Shown: one piece after another, positions 42,773 through 55,598 of the stretch
Layout of the letters: the number at the start of each line of letters is the position of its first letter
Numbering within the stretch: position 1 is the stretch's first letter
Origin: Lingula anatina
Taxonomy: Eukaryota; Brachiopoda; Lingulata; Lingulida; Lingulidae
Assembly: GCF_001039355.2 (NCBI RefSeq)
Contig: NW_019774670.1
Span: 38,029-102,028, forward strand
Length of the DNA stretch: 64,000 nucleotides
Reading direction: 5' to 3'
The notes under the pieces: generated by a model
The model's input: only the letters and a program-made list of their open reading frames with translations
What the model was told of the DNA's origin: nothing
Database searches by the model: none
Position numbers and translations under genes: made by a program

Positions 42773-44237
42773 ATGCCAGCTGCACTCAACATGATGTCTT
42801 TCAAAGTAGTGGCGTCGACATCTTTGGTATTTTCCATCTTTGCACTGGTATGTGGCTCAGGTCACCATTATTACAACCCAGAGGGCTGCAAGACACACGT
42901 CTCTCACTCCTCTGTGTTCATGTCTTCAGCTGTAAGGGGTGTGGCTTGGTGTGCGTCTCATTGCTCCCTTGAGGAGGCATGTAAGGGGTTTAACTTGGAA
43001 TTCGTTGATGCCGAATTTATATCGTGCGAACTGGTGAATGTCACATCAGATATAAATGGAACAGATCTCATTTGGCGACCTGGATACTCTTACTATGAAA
43101 AGGTGAGAAAACTGGAATCTGTATTTATTCTCGTGAAGCTATGTATCTTAATCGAGCACGTTGGAATGCTTCTTAACAAAGATGTATAACTGTTATGAAA
43201 AAGCACTATGTACCAGGAAAATTAAGAAAATACCGGCAAAAATGAAATCTCTGTAAAGAAAGTAGTGGATGCTTTTTCAATCAACGGCTAATATTGAAAT
43301 TGATGTATACCTTCAATATTTTTAAATCTATCTAGAACATCTTCCTCAGGGAATGAGATTTCACCGTTTTCTATACATAACCTATCAGAGTAGAAAAGTT
43401 ATGAAGGACGTATTCGTGTGCATCGCTTCTTTCAATGTTCTATTACTCCTTTTCTATCTATTTCTTTATTTATTTATCTAAACATTTTTTTTCCTTTTCT
43501 TTTGCTGGCATATTTGTTTCACAAATTCTAACATGTTATGGCAGTATATGTTAAAACCTGTCATAAACGAGCCCAAACATGTGATTTGTATCACATATAT
43601 TTTACCATTTCCAGGTATCCGCTGGCTTCGTGACCGATACTTGCGAGCTGTTCAATTTTACAGGTACGTTTTTAATTGTAAACTTGATAAACTTTATTTC
43701 AATCACAATACAGATGCAGTTAACGTTATTACGATTACAATACAGATGGAGTTATCGTTATGAAACAATGGCCACTGGGCAATGCTTTTTCAAAAGGTCG
43801 TATTGGAGTGAGGCCCTCAAACGTTATTGCACTTTGGTGTATCATGTTACTTATAACCAGCCACAGAACAGCAAAATATCAAACAAATTTCAATTCAAAA
43901 TCGGAACCAGCGTTATCAAAGCAAAGCCCTGCGTCAAGAATCCTGGGATAAGAATTGACACTACACTTTCCAGGAATAAGATTATTTCCAAGAAACGGAT
44001 ATGAGAAAAAAAGACGTTCCCAAAATGGCCACAATATTGTTAATTCGTACGACTTTGAACAGTTACTTCACACAGACACTGGCCGCCACTCCAAGCCGAG
44101 AGTGCATTCTAATAGTTAATTTTATTCCATGGTGCTTTTTTTTTTTTTTTTTTTTTTTTTTTTCAAGTAGCAACAACGTGTCAAATCAATCTACTGGTTT
44201 AACTATTTTCCAACCAGAATTCTGTGATCACAAGTTT

Positions 44238-44270
<33 letters not shown>

Positions 44271-45527
44271 AAACATCTAATTCTTAGAGCCAACTGGGGC
44301 ATTTCTTAGAACCCAACAGGTCCAGTTGAATGGAACATGATACCAATTGAAATCTGAAGGACAAAGTTAATTCATTACAATTAAAAATTTGAATTATTAG
44401 TTTACCTGAAATGAATAATATATGAAAAAATACGTTTTTTTAGAATCACCACATTTCATAGACGGCAACATTTGTTCCTTAAGTATCGAAGTATGAATTA
44501 CTGAATGTCAAATGTGTTTTAGACTTTAGTTTAATGTATTGTTATTTTACACAGAAGCGTTGACAGGATTACACTCACTAAAAATAAGTTAAAACTTGAG
44601 TCTTAATATCTTATTTGAGTTGGATATTCAAGGATTCCCCTCCTAACGCTGCAAGAAATAAAGTGGAACTCGAAACATGCGTATAGATCCTAGTTTTCAA
44701 CAGTAAGTGATGCGCCTTAGAGCTCAATTAAGAAAAACCCGGCAGGTGAAATCTATAAAGATCTTTTGTGCATTGTATGCCTTCATAAACATGTACTATA
44801 TAATTATCTCCAGCACTGCCTTCAGTCCCAGAGGGGTTTGTACAGCTGGGAAATCCTTCAGCGTGGTATTACCACGGGACAAACAAAGTGTGGGAAGAAG
44901 CCAGGTCTTACTGTCGGTCTCTGGGCTCTTCCATCTTTCTGACGACAATTAAGGACGCCGAAGAGAACGCTGTGCTTGTTGATTATGTGCACGCCAATGG
45001 TGGAAGTAAGAGGCTCAATTTTATGCTATTGAAAAATGATTTATGATGAAAAGATCGCGTACCACTTTTAACGGGATTGTTGTTTTGTTGCTATTGTATT
45101 TATAATATTATAGTATTTAATCCGTATTACCATTTTCGCTGGTGGATTCATCATTATTTTAATGTTTCAATGTCAGTATCCTTTCTTAGATATAAAACTC
45201 TTTTTGCTGGATAATATTCAATCAGAAACCTCTCGAAATGAATAAATAAACGTTTCCCCACATATAATCCGCTTTGTATTTATAATATTGCGATATATTC
45301 CAGCACATTTTTGGACTGATGGAATCAATGGCGGCGCCCACTGGGTCTGGAACCGTACTGGCGAGAACATAACGTATACCGACTGGGCAAGCGTTTCCAG
45401 CGGCACCGGATGTTTGGTCATTGCTGTAAGACCGGACACCAGTGACCCTACTCATGGACAATGGTACAAAAACGCTTGTCATCACCCTTTTGATTTCGTC
45501 TGTAAACTATATCACTCTTTTACCTGA
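42773..45527 (+). CDS. Secreted PAN/apple-like plus C-type lectin protein A
   Basis: Four exons join in frame: 42773-43102, 43615-43663, 44826-45005 and 45304-45527 (TGA), all GT-AG. The signal peptide is residues about 1-31 (LVFSIFALVCGSG). The N-terminal domain has six cysteines in an apple/PAN-like pattern (EGCKTH, AWCASHC, EACKGF, ISCEL, DTCEL) with N-glycosylation sequons NVT and NGT. The C-terminal C-type lectin fold has WYYHGTNKVWEEARSYC, HFWTDGINGG, HWVWNRTGE, YTDW and WYKNACHHPFDFVCKL, with the four conserved cysteines. EPN, QPD and a strict WND are absent, so classical Ca-dependent sugar binding is doubtful. An alternative exon 3 acceptor 12 nt upstream (CTCCAG at 44813) would add four residues in frame. 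Such proteins are commonly immune or mucus lectins in molluscs (inference). Confidence 0.85.
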
Positions 45528-45667
45528 AAAGCAGGTGTCATGTCTGTGAAATTTATTCAATGACACAATAAAGACACCGAGCAGAGGTAATCTGTACATA
45601 TATTAGTAGACGAGTTTTGATATATATGGTAAATGATATTCACGGAAATTTGCTCGTTTTATTATAA

Positions 45668-48292
45668 TTTTTTATCGTTATCTATGAAAAATTAAAAAGC
45701 CAATGTCAATAATACGTAACCCATTGTTTAACGTGTCCAACCATAGAGGAGATCGTCAGAGTACAATAACGTAGAAATATCCATTGTTACATCAACAAGG
45801 GTGAACGTTTATTATGAGATGACAATAACTGAATACAGATTATTGCTGGGTCACCACAACAATTAGATTTGGTTTCTTACTTTTATTAATTAATGGTGTT
45901 CTATTTTCTTTTAAGTCACGGATAATAAAAAAAATTGTCGAGTAGTCAGCTTGATGAGGCTTACCGTTTCCAACTTTTCTCCAACTTTTGTAAAAAGAAT
46001 GCCAAACATTTTTCTCCACTTCAATCTAAGTGTACCTACCAAGGTGTTACATATAGTTTTCATGTGTTGTTTATATACGACGCGTTTTAAATATATAATA
46101 CAGTTTTAATTAATAATATTTATGACCACTAGAAAGAATCGTATGAGTTAAAGTCATAATAACTCTTCGTTTTGGCCAAAAAATGGATTTTCCTGAAAAA
46201 AACGGCAATTTTCCGGTACTTACCAATGGTCAACGACCCCATTCCTGCATACAAAGTTAATCCAGGTTTTTTTTCCTAAACGTACGGATTTTTGTTAAAT
46301 CTCTTAAGAGATTTTAACTGACGGAGCCCTCTCTGACATTGCATAGTCACTGGTGACCTACTTAAAACCGCGGGAAAAGCAGACAACAACAACACTATAT
46401 AACAATAATATAAGATTCATGAAATATATTTGTCTTTTTGATAAAAATGCATTTATATCCACAATTGTGCTATTCTGGGGTTTTCGTTATTCGACGCACT
46501 GTACAAAAACTTGCAACTTACGTCTGCGTCTGCATCAATTCGCTTCGCGCCATGTTATTTTGGTCTCGAATGAACACGAGAATCCGCGTGACACCCTTAC
46601 GTCATTAGCAACGGATGCCTTGATGACCAGGAATAAAGGCATCGAAAGCCCTATTGACAAGCACAGATTTTAGTTTTACTACAATAACGGCCGTTTTAGT
46701 GGTAAAATACAATAGAATATATTTCCATGCGTTGTCTATAATGTATTTCTTGCAGAATATTGAATCTCAAATGAAGAGTTATTATTGCTTTACGAATAGC
46801 TGTAGGAAACTGATAAGTTATAAAAATGTATCATATTATTGAACAGTGCGTATTTTTTTTTCCCCGTCATTGGTACAAACCCTTACATTGTAACATGATA
46901 ATGTAAGATAATTTCAATGTTTTAATTTCTACCTTACAAAAAAGGAGTTTGAACGATAAACTACAGCGTATTGTGTACCNTTTTTTATCGTTATCTATGA
47001 AAAATTAAAAAGCCAATGTCAATAATACGTAACCCATTGTTTAACGTGTCCAACCATAGAGGAGATCGTCAGAGTACAATAACGTAGAAATATCCATTGT
47101 TACATCAACAAGGGTGAACGTTTATTATGAGATGACAATAACTGAATACAGATTATTGCTGGGTCACCACAACAATTAGATTTGGTTTCTTACTTTTATT
47201 AATTAATGGTGTTCTATTTTCTTTTAAGTCACGGATAATAAAAAAAATTGTCGAGTAGTCAGCTTGATGAGGCTTACCGTTTCCAACTTTTCTCCAACTT
47301 TTGTAAAAAGAATGCCAAACATTTTTCTCCACTTCAATCTAAGTGTACCTACCAAGGTGTTACATATAGTTTTCATGTGTTGTTTATATACGACGCGTTT
47401 TAAATATATAATACAGTTTTAATTAATAATATTTATGACCACTAGAAAGAATCGTATGAGTTAAAGTCATAATAACTCTTCGTTTTGGCCAAAAAATGGA
47501 TTTTCCTGAAAAAAACGGCAATTTTCCGGTACTTACCAATGGTCAACGACCCCATTCCTGCATACAAAGTTAATCCAGGTTTTTTTTCCTAAACGTACGG
47601 ATTTTTGTTAAATCTCTTAAGAGATTTTAACTGACGGAGCCCTCTCTGACATTGCATAGTCACTGGTGACCTACTTAAAACCGCGGGAAAAGCAGACAAC
47701 AACAACACTATATAACAATAATATAAGATTCATGAAATATATTTGTCTTTTTGATAAAAATGCATTTATATCCACAATTGTGCTATTCTGGGGTTTTCGT
47801 TATTCGACGCACTGTACAAAAACTTGCAACTTACGTCTGCGTCTGCATCAATTCGCTTCGCGCCATGTTATTTTGGTCTCGAATGAACACGAGAATCCGC
47901 GTGACACCCTTACGTCATTAGCAACGGATGCCTTGATGACCAGGAATAAAGGCATCGAAAGCCCTATTGACAAGCACAGATTTTAGTTTTACTACAATAA
48001 CGGCCGTTTTAGTGGTAAAATACAATAGAATATATTTCCATGCGTTGTCTATAATGTATTTCTTGCAGAATATTGAATCTCAAATGAAGAGTTATTATTG
48101 CTTTACGAATAGCTGTAGGAAACTGATAAGTTATAAAAATGTATCATATTATTGAACAGTGCGTATTTTTTTTTCCCCGTCATTGGTACAAACCCTTACA
48201 TTGTAACATGATAATGTAAGATAATTTCAATGTTTTAATTTCTACCTTACAAAAAAGGAGTTTGAACGATAAACTACAGCGTATTGTGTACC
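45668..48292 (+). repeat. Exact 1.31-kb direct duplication joined by one N (assembly artefact likely)
   Basis: 45668-46979 and 46981-48292 read the same at an offset of exactly 1313, with a single N at 46980. The first copy stops at the N and only the second continues into unique sequence. Identity over AT-rich DNA and a MITE, with no divergence noticed, is best explained by two contigs whose overlap was not merged. Confidence 0.85.
46152..46789. mobile_element. Longer relative of the TTAA MITE, inverted
   Basis: Ends AGTCATAATAACTCTTCGT and ATGAAGAGTTATTATTGCT, flanked by TTAA (46148-46151) and TTAC (46790-46793). Its interior starts TTTTGGCCAAAAAATGGAT, the reverse complement of the right interior of the 40.8-kb copy. 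It appears again at 47465-48102 only because of the assembly duplication. The 106-codon frame inside is not a supported gene. Confidence 0.75.
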
Positions 48293-48613
48293 CGTTTAAA
48301 AATGTTCCAAAGTCAATATACAAGAACTTATATCTTACAAAGCCAAAAGCAGACAAGTTCAGAGACAGGTCAAGCAATTATTTGTGAGGAAAATATTGAC
48401 ATTTTCCCAAAAAGAAATTAAATTACACTCAAATAATCTTCCATGGAGTTTGCCGCGGGCGGGATAGTTGGGGCTCTAAATATACCTGCCAACACTACGT
48501 TTTTATCGAATATAAGACTAACAAATGACGAATGCCATTGTTTAAGTAAGTTGAAAGCAGGAAGTTTTGATCAATCATTGTAAAATAAAATTTAAATATT
48601 TCATTTCATTCCT

Positions 48614-48622
48614 TATAAGTAG
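48614..48622 (+). promoter_or_regulatory. TATA box of lectin gene B
   Basis: TATAAGTAGAGAGTGAAGAG, shared almost exactly with gene C. It lies about 230 bp before the start codon. Confidence 0.6.
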
Positions 48623-48847
48623 AGAGTGAAGAGGGATAAAATATCATTTATTGCAGCTGCTGGTGCTGGAACTTGATTCGTATTAAGCCACGGAAGGTGC
48701 AACCCAGACACCACATTTATATTTAAACAGAATTTTAATTACTATAGAGAAAAGACATCGTTTTAAGAAACTGATAAGTATCAAGACAACTCCAAGGTAG
48801 AGAAGAGAGAATTTAAATTTACAAAATTGCCTAGGAAAACGAAACGG

Positions 48848-49578
48848 ATGATGCCAACTGCAGTCAACATGAAGTCTCTCAATGTGGCGTTGTCTATGGC
48901 ATTATCCATCTTGGCGCTGGTGTTTGGCTCGGGTCACCATTATTACAACCCAGAGGGGTGCAAGACCCACATCTCTCACTCCTCTGTGTTCATGTCTCTC
49001 GCCGTAAGGGGTGTGGCTTGGTGTTCGTCTCATTGCTCCCTGGATGAGGCATGTAAGGGGTTTAACTTGGAGCTCGCTTACTCCGAATTCAAATTGTGCG
49101 AACTGGTGAATGTCACATCAGATATATATGGAACAGATCTCATTTGGAGACCTGGATACTCCTTTTACGAAAAGGTGAGAAAGCTGGGAATGTCCTCCGT
49201 AATTGATGTCGAAGGTTAATCAATGTAAATTAATTTGGAATGGCTTCAAACAAGTATGTTTAAGTTAATTGTACCTAAAATACTTTTTGGGAAAATTCTT
49301 GGATTTTATTCTGTGATTTCAATATTATTTGATTTCATGATTTTAAATCCCTTGTTATTTCTGAATTAATTAGCTCATATTACATAATAAATAACTAAAT
49401 TACAAAAGAAAACGTGAAGATCTATTTTGTAAAAGCCCTTGTTGCTGGAGCCAACGTCCTTTAAATAACGTCTAAGAGAACGGCTATATTTAACCCCTGT
49501 GCCAAAGATCGACTGGTCTATTACATTTCATGAAATTATTTATTTGTCAATGAATCAAGTAATGAATGAATCGATTTC

Positions 49579-49614
<36 letters not shown>

Positions 49615-50993
49615 TTGATTATATTGGCCCTCATTTTGAATGAAAATGTATTTGATATTATGTTCTTTAGTGGCTGGCTATAACATAAATGATATACATG
49701 TACCTTTTTGCATTTAAAAAACTTGTGACGGCCTCACATCAATAGCACCTTTTGAAAAAGCATTGCCTAGTAACTTTATAGTTTCATGACGTTAACTTCA
49801 GCATAAGATTTTTTTATGATTCCATGCGTATCTTTATCGACTAAGAAGAATATCAATAAATAGAATAGTTCATTAATTTTTTTTGCATTTAATCGTGTCA
49901 TTTAGCAGTACATTTAAAATCTGAACCACCTGGTACAACCAATGACAAGTGTCATACATATTTTACCATTTCCAGGTATCCACTGGCTTCGTGTCCAACA
50001 CTTGTGACCTGTTCAATTTAACAAGTATGTTGTTATCCTTTTTATTTTGCTTCTTCTTTAATATATTTTGGACTACGTCAATGCACAATCAAACTATGGC
50101 GATGCCCGTCTTATATAGGTTCATGATCATTGACGTTATTTGTGTATTGGATTAGTAAATGATACTGATAATTTCAAAAGCAGATAATGTTATATTGTTT
50201 TCACGATTGGGAAGATTGTTACTGCCGTTTTATTCCTTTTACGCTCTCCGCTTTACCGTCTATCACCAGAAAGGAGAGAGAGGGAGAGAGAGAGAGAGAC
50301 CAGTCGCATCATATGCATACTGCACGCACTTTTATTTACAAAATTACCAATAAAACATGTTCTGTATGATTGCCTTCAGTCCCAGAGGGGTTTGTACAGC
50401 TGGGAAATCCTTCAGCGTGGTATTACCACGGGACAAACAAAGTGTGGGAAGAAGCCAGGTCTTACTGTCAGTCTCTGGGCTCTTCCATCTTCCTGACGAC
50501 TATTGAGGACGCGGAAGAGAACGCTGTGCTTGTTGACTATGTGCACGCCAATGGTGGAAGTAAGGAGTTAATATCACTTTTCCACAGTAATGTTTTATCA
50601 TCATCTAATTCTCATGTAATTGCTATTACTATGTCGTTTTGTATTTCTTTATTTTACTTTATAGCCATTAACATCAATATAGTGAGGATGATTATTTTTT
50701 ATGTAACAGTTCTGCAGCAATTAGAGAAATAATTCTCTTTGATTATGTGTTTTATTCCAGAACATTTTTGGACCGATGGTATCAATGGCGGCGGCTATTG
50801 GGTCTGGAACCACACAGGACACAACGTGACGTACACCAACTGGGCAGGCGTTTCGTCTCGTCAAATCTCGACCAGATGCCTTATTGTTATTGTTTGGTCG
50901 AACACCACTTACCCGACTCACGGACAATGGCGCAAACCCTCTTGTGACCTAAGCGTGGATTTTATTTGTAAAATCTATCCCTTTTTCGCCTAA
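48848..50993 (+). CDS. Secreted PAN/apple-like plus C-type lectin protein B
   Basis: Paralogue of lectin A with the same four-exon plan: 48848-49174, 49976-50024, 50380-50559 and 50761-50993 (TAA). Exons 2 and 3 keep the exact lengths 49 and 180. The start is the ATGATG at 48848 (MMPTAVNMKS), followed by a signal peptide ending near VFGSG. The six apple-type cysteines and four lectin cysteines are present. The lectin domain has HFWTDGINGGGYWVWNHTGH, YTNW and WRKPSCDLSVDFICKI. Compared with A the 190-residue pattern is conserved, but the loop after YTNW is longer (AGVSSRQISTR). No EPN or QPD motif. GA-rich microsatellite DNA lies in the intron before exon 3. Confidence 0.85.
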
Positions 50994-51306
50994 TAAGCTT
51001 GTGCTGTGCCTGCTATAATAATGAGAATGACACAAGGAAAAATACCTAGGAAAGGCAAATTCGAAATGAAACAGGAGACGAGGTTATAATATACATGGCA
51101 TAGGAATGGAAACTTGTTTTTGTCTCTTTTCGGTGTAGATTTTACCTGTGTTACATGTTACTCATCTTTCTTCAATTGGAGACTTATTTAACAACGTTTT
51201 AAATGAGTGTGGTTGTGTGTGCGTTCCACTTCATTTGGGCATTTTGATATGGGTTAACAAGTCCTGACAGCCTTTAGAAACTTTTTTATAAAACTTTGAT
51301 GTGACA

Positions 51307-51986
51307 TTCAAATTATTGTTTTTCTTTTTATCAAGAGCTTGTAAAATATGTGGGTATTACCTCCAATATTTCTGTGACTGTCAGTCACCATCATCAGGGA
51401 GTAAATGACTAGGGTCATTTCACCTGGAATGAAAATCCAGGTCAATTGCCCCTAATCACTGGCCTTGTGTTGTAACTGTTACTTGCTCCCCCCGGGGCTC
51501 CTCTGCATCCCTCTGGAGCACCGTGAGGTAGATAGCTGGTAAATTATACCCCCCCTGTCTCTTCAGGTCTGGTTGTTTGGTCCTGATGTGTACAGCTTCT
51601 GCTATTTTTCTTTGGAATGTCCAGTTTTCCCTGTCTATCACTTTCAGGCTGTCAAAATCTATGTGGTGACCTGGATGTTTGCAGGTATGTTCTCCAAGGG
51701 CTGATTTCCAGTTGTTTTTGGCCACTGAGTTTTTGTGTTCTTTCATTCTTGTGGCTAATGGTCTTCCTGTCTCGCCAATGTATTCTCCTTGGCAGGTTCC
51801 ACATTTGACTGAATATACCACACCACATTGCTCTGATTAGGGGCAATTGACCTGGATTTTCATTCCAGGTGAAATGACCCTAGTCATTTACTCCCTGATG
51901 ATGGTGACTGACAGTCACAAAAACATTGGAGGTAATACCCACATATTTTACAAGCTCTTGATAAAACGAAAAACAATAATTTGAAT
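51307..51986 (-). mobile_element. Penelope-like element fragment with inverted terminal copies
   Basis: The minus-strand frame (51456-51821) encodes a GIY-YIG endonuclease domain: VYSVKCGTCQGEYIGETGRP, then LATRMKEH, as at the C-terminus of Penelope-like retroelements. About 150 bp on each side are inverted copies (51307-51458 and 51834-51986; shared words TGTGGGTATTACCTCCAA and CAGGTCAATTGCCCCTAATC). The reverse transcriptase is missing, so the copy is 5'-truncated. The equivalent 3' flank of lectin gene C lacks the insertion. Confidence 0.8.
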
Positions 51987-53333
51987 TTATACATACAGAG
52001 CTAATGAAACTGTTTAATGTGACACTTTTTCTGTTGAATTAACGAAACCACACACAAAAGCACATTTGTTAACTTCGTGTTTGTTTATTGTTCATTTCAA
52101 TATTATTTTTCAATCTCAGATACTTGTCAGAATTTTCGTGGCTTTGTGTAATTATCATGTAGCGTTAAGTCATAACACCTCACTGCTATTACGGCAGAGC
52201 CAATCAATATCTCTCTTACAATATAATGGGATCTGGACTTGAGTTTTCAACTCCTTTTTGCTTCAAGATATAGCAAAAACTCACTAAACAAACAAGCATT
52301 GACGTACCTTTAAAAGTGGTATTTAAGAATATATTTGAGAATATCTACCCGTCTATGCATGGTTGTTTGTGAAAAAAATCTGAATAAACACAGATGTTAT
52401 TTACTCACGCCCAAGTTATTTCTCCTTACTTTAAATGTCAGTATGTGTTTTTACAGACAGATAGAGAGGATGGATTTCTATTTCTTCTTTCCGTCCTTGA
52501 TCTTAAAGAGCAGGTTTTCCCATAGAATCATTGGCTCGAAGATTGGTGTATGCTGTTGGACCTTATTCTTCTTTGGCCTAAGGCCAATTACATGTAGTGC
52601 GTTGAAGCACTGTTGATGCAGTTCAATTTAATATTTCCTCGGTTTTATGATGCGGAAAACATGATATGAAATAAACCAAAGATTATCCGGCTTATAAAAT
52701 TATTTTGTGGAATTAGTAAAGTACAATGAAAATCGGCAACTGGTCAGAAATGGCCCAAGAACATAAAACCAAATCAGTGATCGTAGTTAAATATTGATGA
52801 ATGGGTTGTTATCTTCTTTAAAGTTAAGGAATAAAACGTTGTGTCAAGTAGTCAACTTAATGTAGCTTACCGTTTCCAATTTTTCTCCAATGTTTCTTCG
52901 TAAAAAGAATGCGAGATACTGTTCTCCACTTTAGTTAGTTCAAGTGACCAAGGTGTGTTACATGTAGTTTTTAATGTGTTGTGTATATACGGCACGCTTA
53001 AATGTATTATACAATTTTTATTAATAATATTTATGACAACTGAAAGGAATCGTGTGAGTTATTATTGACTTGTATGCATTAAGAAATCATTAGTACTTAG
53101 TCGTTCAAAATAAGATAATGGTTAATCTTTATATTGGCCACATAAAAATCTAGAATTGTACAGGCATTCATTTTCCACGGGCATTTTTATTTTCAATGGT
53201 ATTTTCAAGGGTATCTTATAAATTTGACATTTTGAAGACAAAGACAAAGGAGCGTATTTCTAATCAGAACAATATGCATTGTATATATACATCATCAGAA
53301 AAATAGCTGTAGGTAACTAATAAGTTATTGAAC

Positions 53334-53384
<51 letters not shown>

Positions 53385-53859
53385 TGTTTGTTTTGTTTTG
53401 TTTTGTGTCTTTCCGTCATTAATTCAACTCAATTCCTTCCTGTATTGGTACAAAACCCTACATTTTAAAATGATAATGATAAAATTTCTAACTTACAAAA
53501 AGGGGGTTTGAACGATAATCTACAGCGTATTGTATACCCGTTTGAAAATGTTCCAAAGTCAATATACAAGAACGTGTATCTTACAAGTGCAAAACATACA
53601 AGTGCACAGATAGGTCAAGCAAATATTTGTGAGGAAGATATTGACATTTTCCCAAAAAGAAATTAAATTACACTCAAATAATCTTCCAGGGAGTTTGCCG
53701 CGGGAGGGGACAGTTGTGTTTGTAAATGTGCGTGTCAAAACTGCGTTTTTTATCGAACATAAAACTAACAGACGACGAATGCTATTGTTAAAGTAAGTTC
53801 ACAGGAGGAAGTTTGGATCAATCAGTGTAAAATAAAATTTAAATATTTCATTCATTTCG
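51987..53859. other. Region between lectin genes B and C
   Basis: The part from about 52800 onward is paralogous to the upstream region of gene B (AAATGTTCCAAAGTCAATAT shared near 48301 and 53548). The TTAA MITE of the gene B flank is not intact here. An (AT)n tract spans 53339-53381. No gene. Confidence 0.5.
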
Positions 53860-53868
53860 TATAAGTAG
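53860..53868 (+). promoter_or_regulatory. TATA box of lectin gene C
   Basis: TATAAGTAGAGAGTAAAGAGG, matching gene B. Its preservation suggests that the gene was recently, or still is, transcribed despite the frameshift. Confidence 0.55.
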
Positions 53869-54090
53869 AGAGTAAAGAGGTATCAATTACCATTTATTGC
53901 AGCTAGCGCTAGAACTTGGTTCGTATTAAGCCACGGAACGTGAACCTTAGACACCATATCTTTATTTGAACGGGATTTTAATACCTGTTGAGAGAAAACA
54001 TCACGTTAACAAACTGATGAGTATCGAGACAAATCCAATGTAGAGAACAGATAATTTAAATTAAAAAATTTACCTAGGAAAACAAAACGG

Positions 54091-54807
54091 ATGATGCCAA
54101 CTGCAGTAAACAAGAAGTCTCTCAAAGTGGCGGTGTCAACATCCTTAGTGTTCTCCATCATGGCGCTGGTCTATGGCTCGGGTCACCATTATTACAACCC
54201 AGAGGGCTGCAAGACCACATCTCTCACTCTTCTGTGTTCAAGTCTCTAGCTGTAAGGGGTGTGGCTTGGTGTGCGTCCCACTGCTCCCTGGATGAGGCAT
54301 GTAAGGGGTTTAACTTGGAACTCGTTGACGCCGAATTCATATCGTGTGAACTGGTGAATGTCACATCAGATATATATGGAACAGATCTCATCTGGCGACC
54401 TGGATACTCTTACTATGAAAAGGTGAGAAAACTGGAATCCGTCCTCTGTTTTTTTTTTTTTTTTTTTTTTTTTCTTCTTCGTGTGGCAATTCATTTTAAT
54501 CAAGCAAGTTGGAATTTTAACAAGCACGTTAATTGTATCAAAAAAGCACCATATACAGGCAAGATAATGAAAATAGCGCCCAAATAAATCTTTAATCAAC
54601 AACCAATATTAAAATCGTCGAATACCTCTAATATTTTTATGTCTATCCGATATCTGTCTCTGAAAAGGCGAGAAGTCCGGATATGCCCTACGTTATTGCT
54701 GTTGAAGGGCAGTGTAATCTAAGTTGTAATGGCCATTAACAAGTATGTTTAAGTTTATTGTACTTAAAAATGCTTTTTTGGGAAAATTATTCGATTTTAT
54801 TATGTGC

Positions 54808-54853
<46 letters not shown>

Positions 54854-55554
54854 TAATTTACTTATTTAAAATCCCTGGTTCTTTCTGAATTAATGAGCTT
54901 ACATTACAAAATAAATAACTAAATTATAATAAAACTGTGAAAATCCATTTTGTAAAACCCTTTGTTCCTGGAGCCAACGTCCATTAAATAATATCTAAGA
55001 GAACGGCTATATTTGAACATCCTCTGTGCCAAAGATCAACTGGTCTATTACATTACATGAAATTGTTTATTTATCAATGGATCAAGTAATGAATTAATTA
55101 ATTTCATTTTTGTTTCTTTATTTACTTATTTATAATATATTTTCTGTTTTGGGTTTTTTTTTCATTTAATCATGTCATTTAGCAGTACATTTAAAATTTG
55201 AACCATCTGGTACAACCGATCACGAATGTGACATGTGTCATACATATTTTACTATTTCCAGGTATCCGCAGGCTTCGTGACCGATACTTGTGACCTGTTC
55301 AATTTAACAGGTATGTGGTTATCCTGTTTTTTTTTTTTCTTCTTCTTCTTTCATATATTTTGGACTACGTAAATACACAATCAAACTATGGCGATACTTG
55401 TCTTACATAGGTTCATGATCAATGACGTTATTTGTGTGTTCGATAAGTAGATTATACTGATAATTTCAAAAGAAAATATTGTTTTCACGATTGGAAAGAT
55501 TGTTACTGCCATTTTATTTTTTTACGCTCTCCGCTTTACCGTCTATTACCAGAA

Positions 55555-55598
<44 letters not shown>

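Noticed and set aside
43630-44309. Overlapping ORFs between exons 2 and 3 of lectin A
   Set aside because: Intronic, with homopolymer T runs, and not conserved in genes B and C.
46353-46673. 106-codon ORF present twice (also 47666-47986)
   Set aside because: Lies within a MITE and is duplicated only by the assembly overlap.
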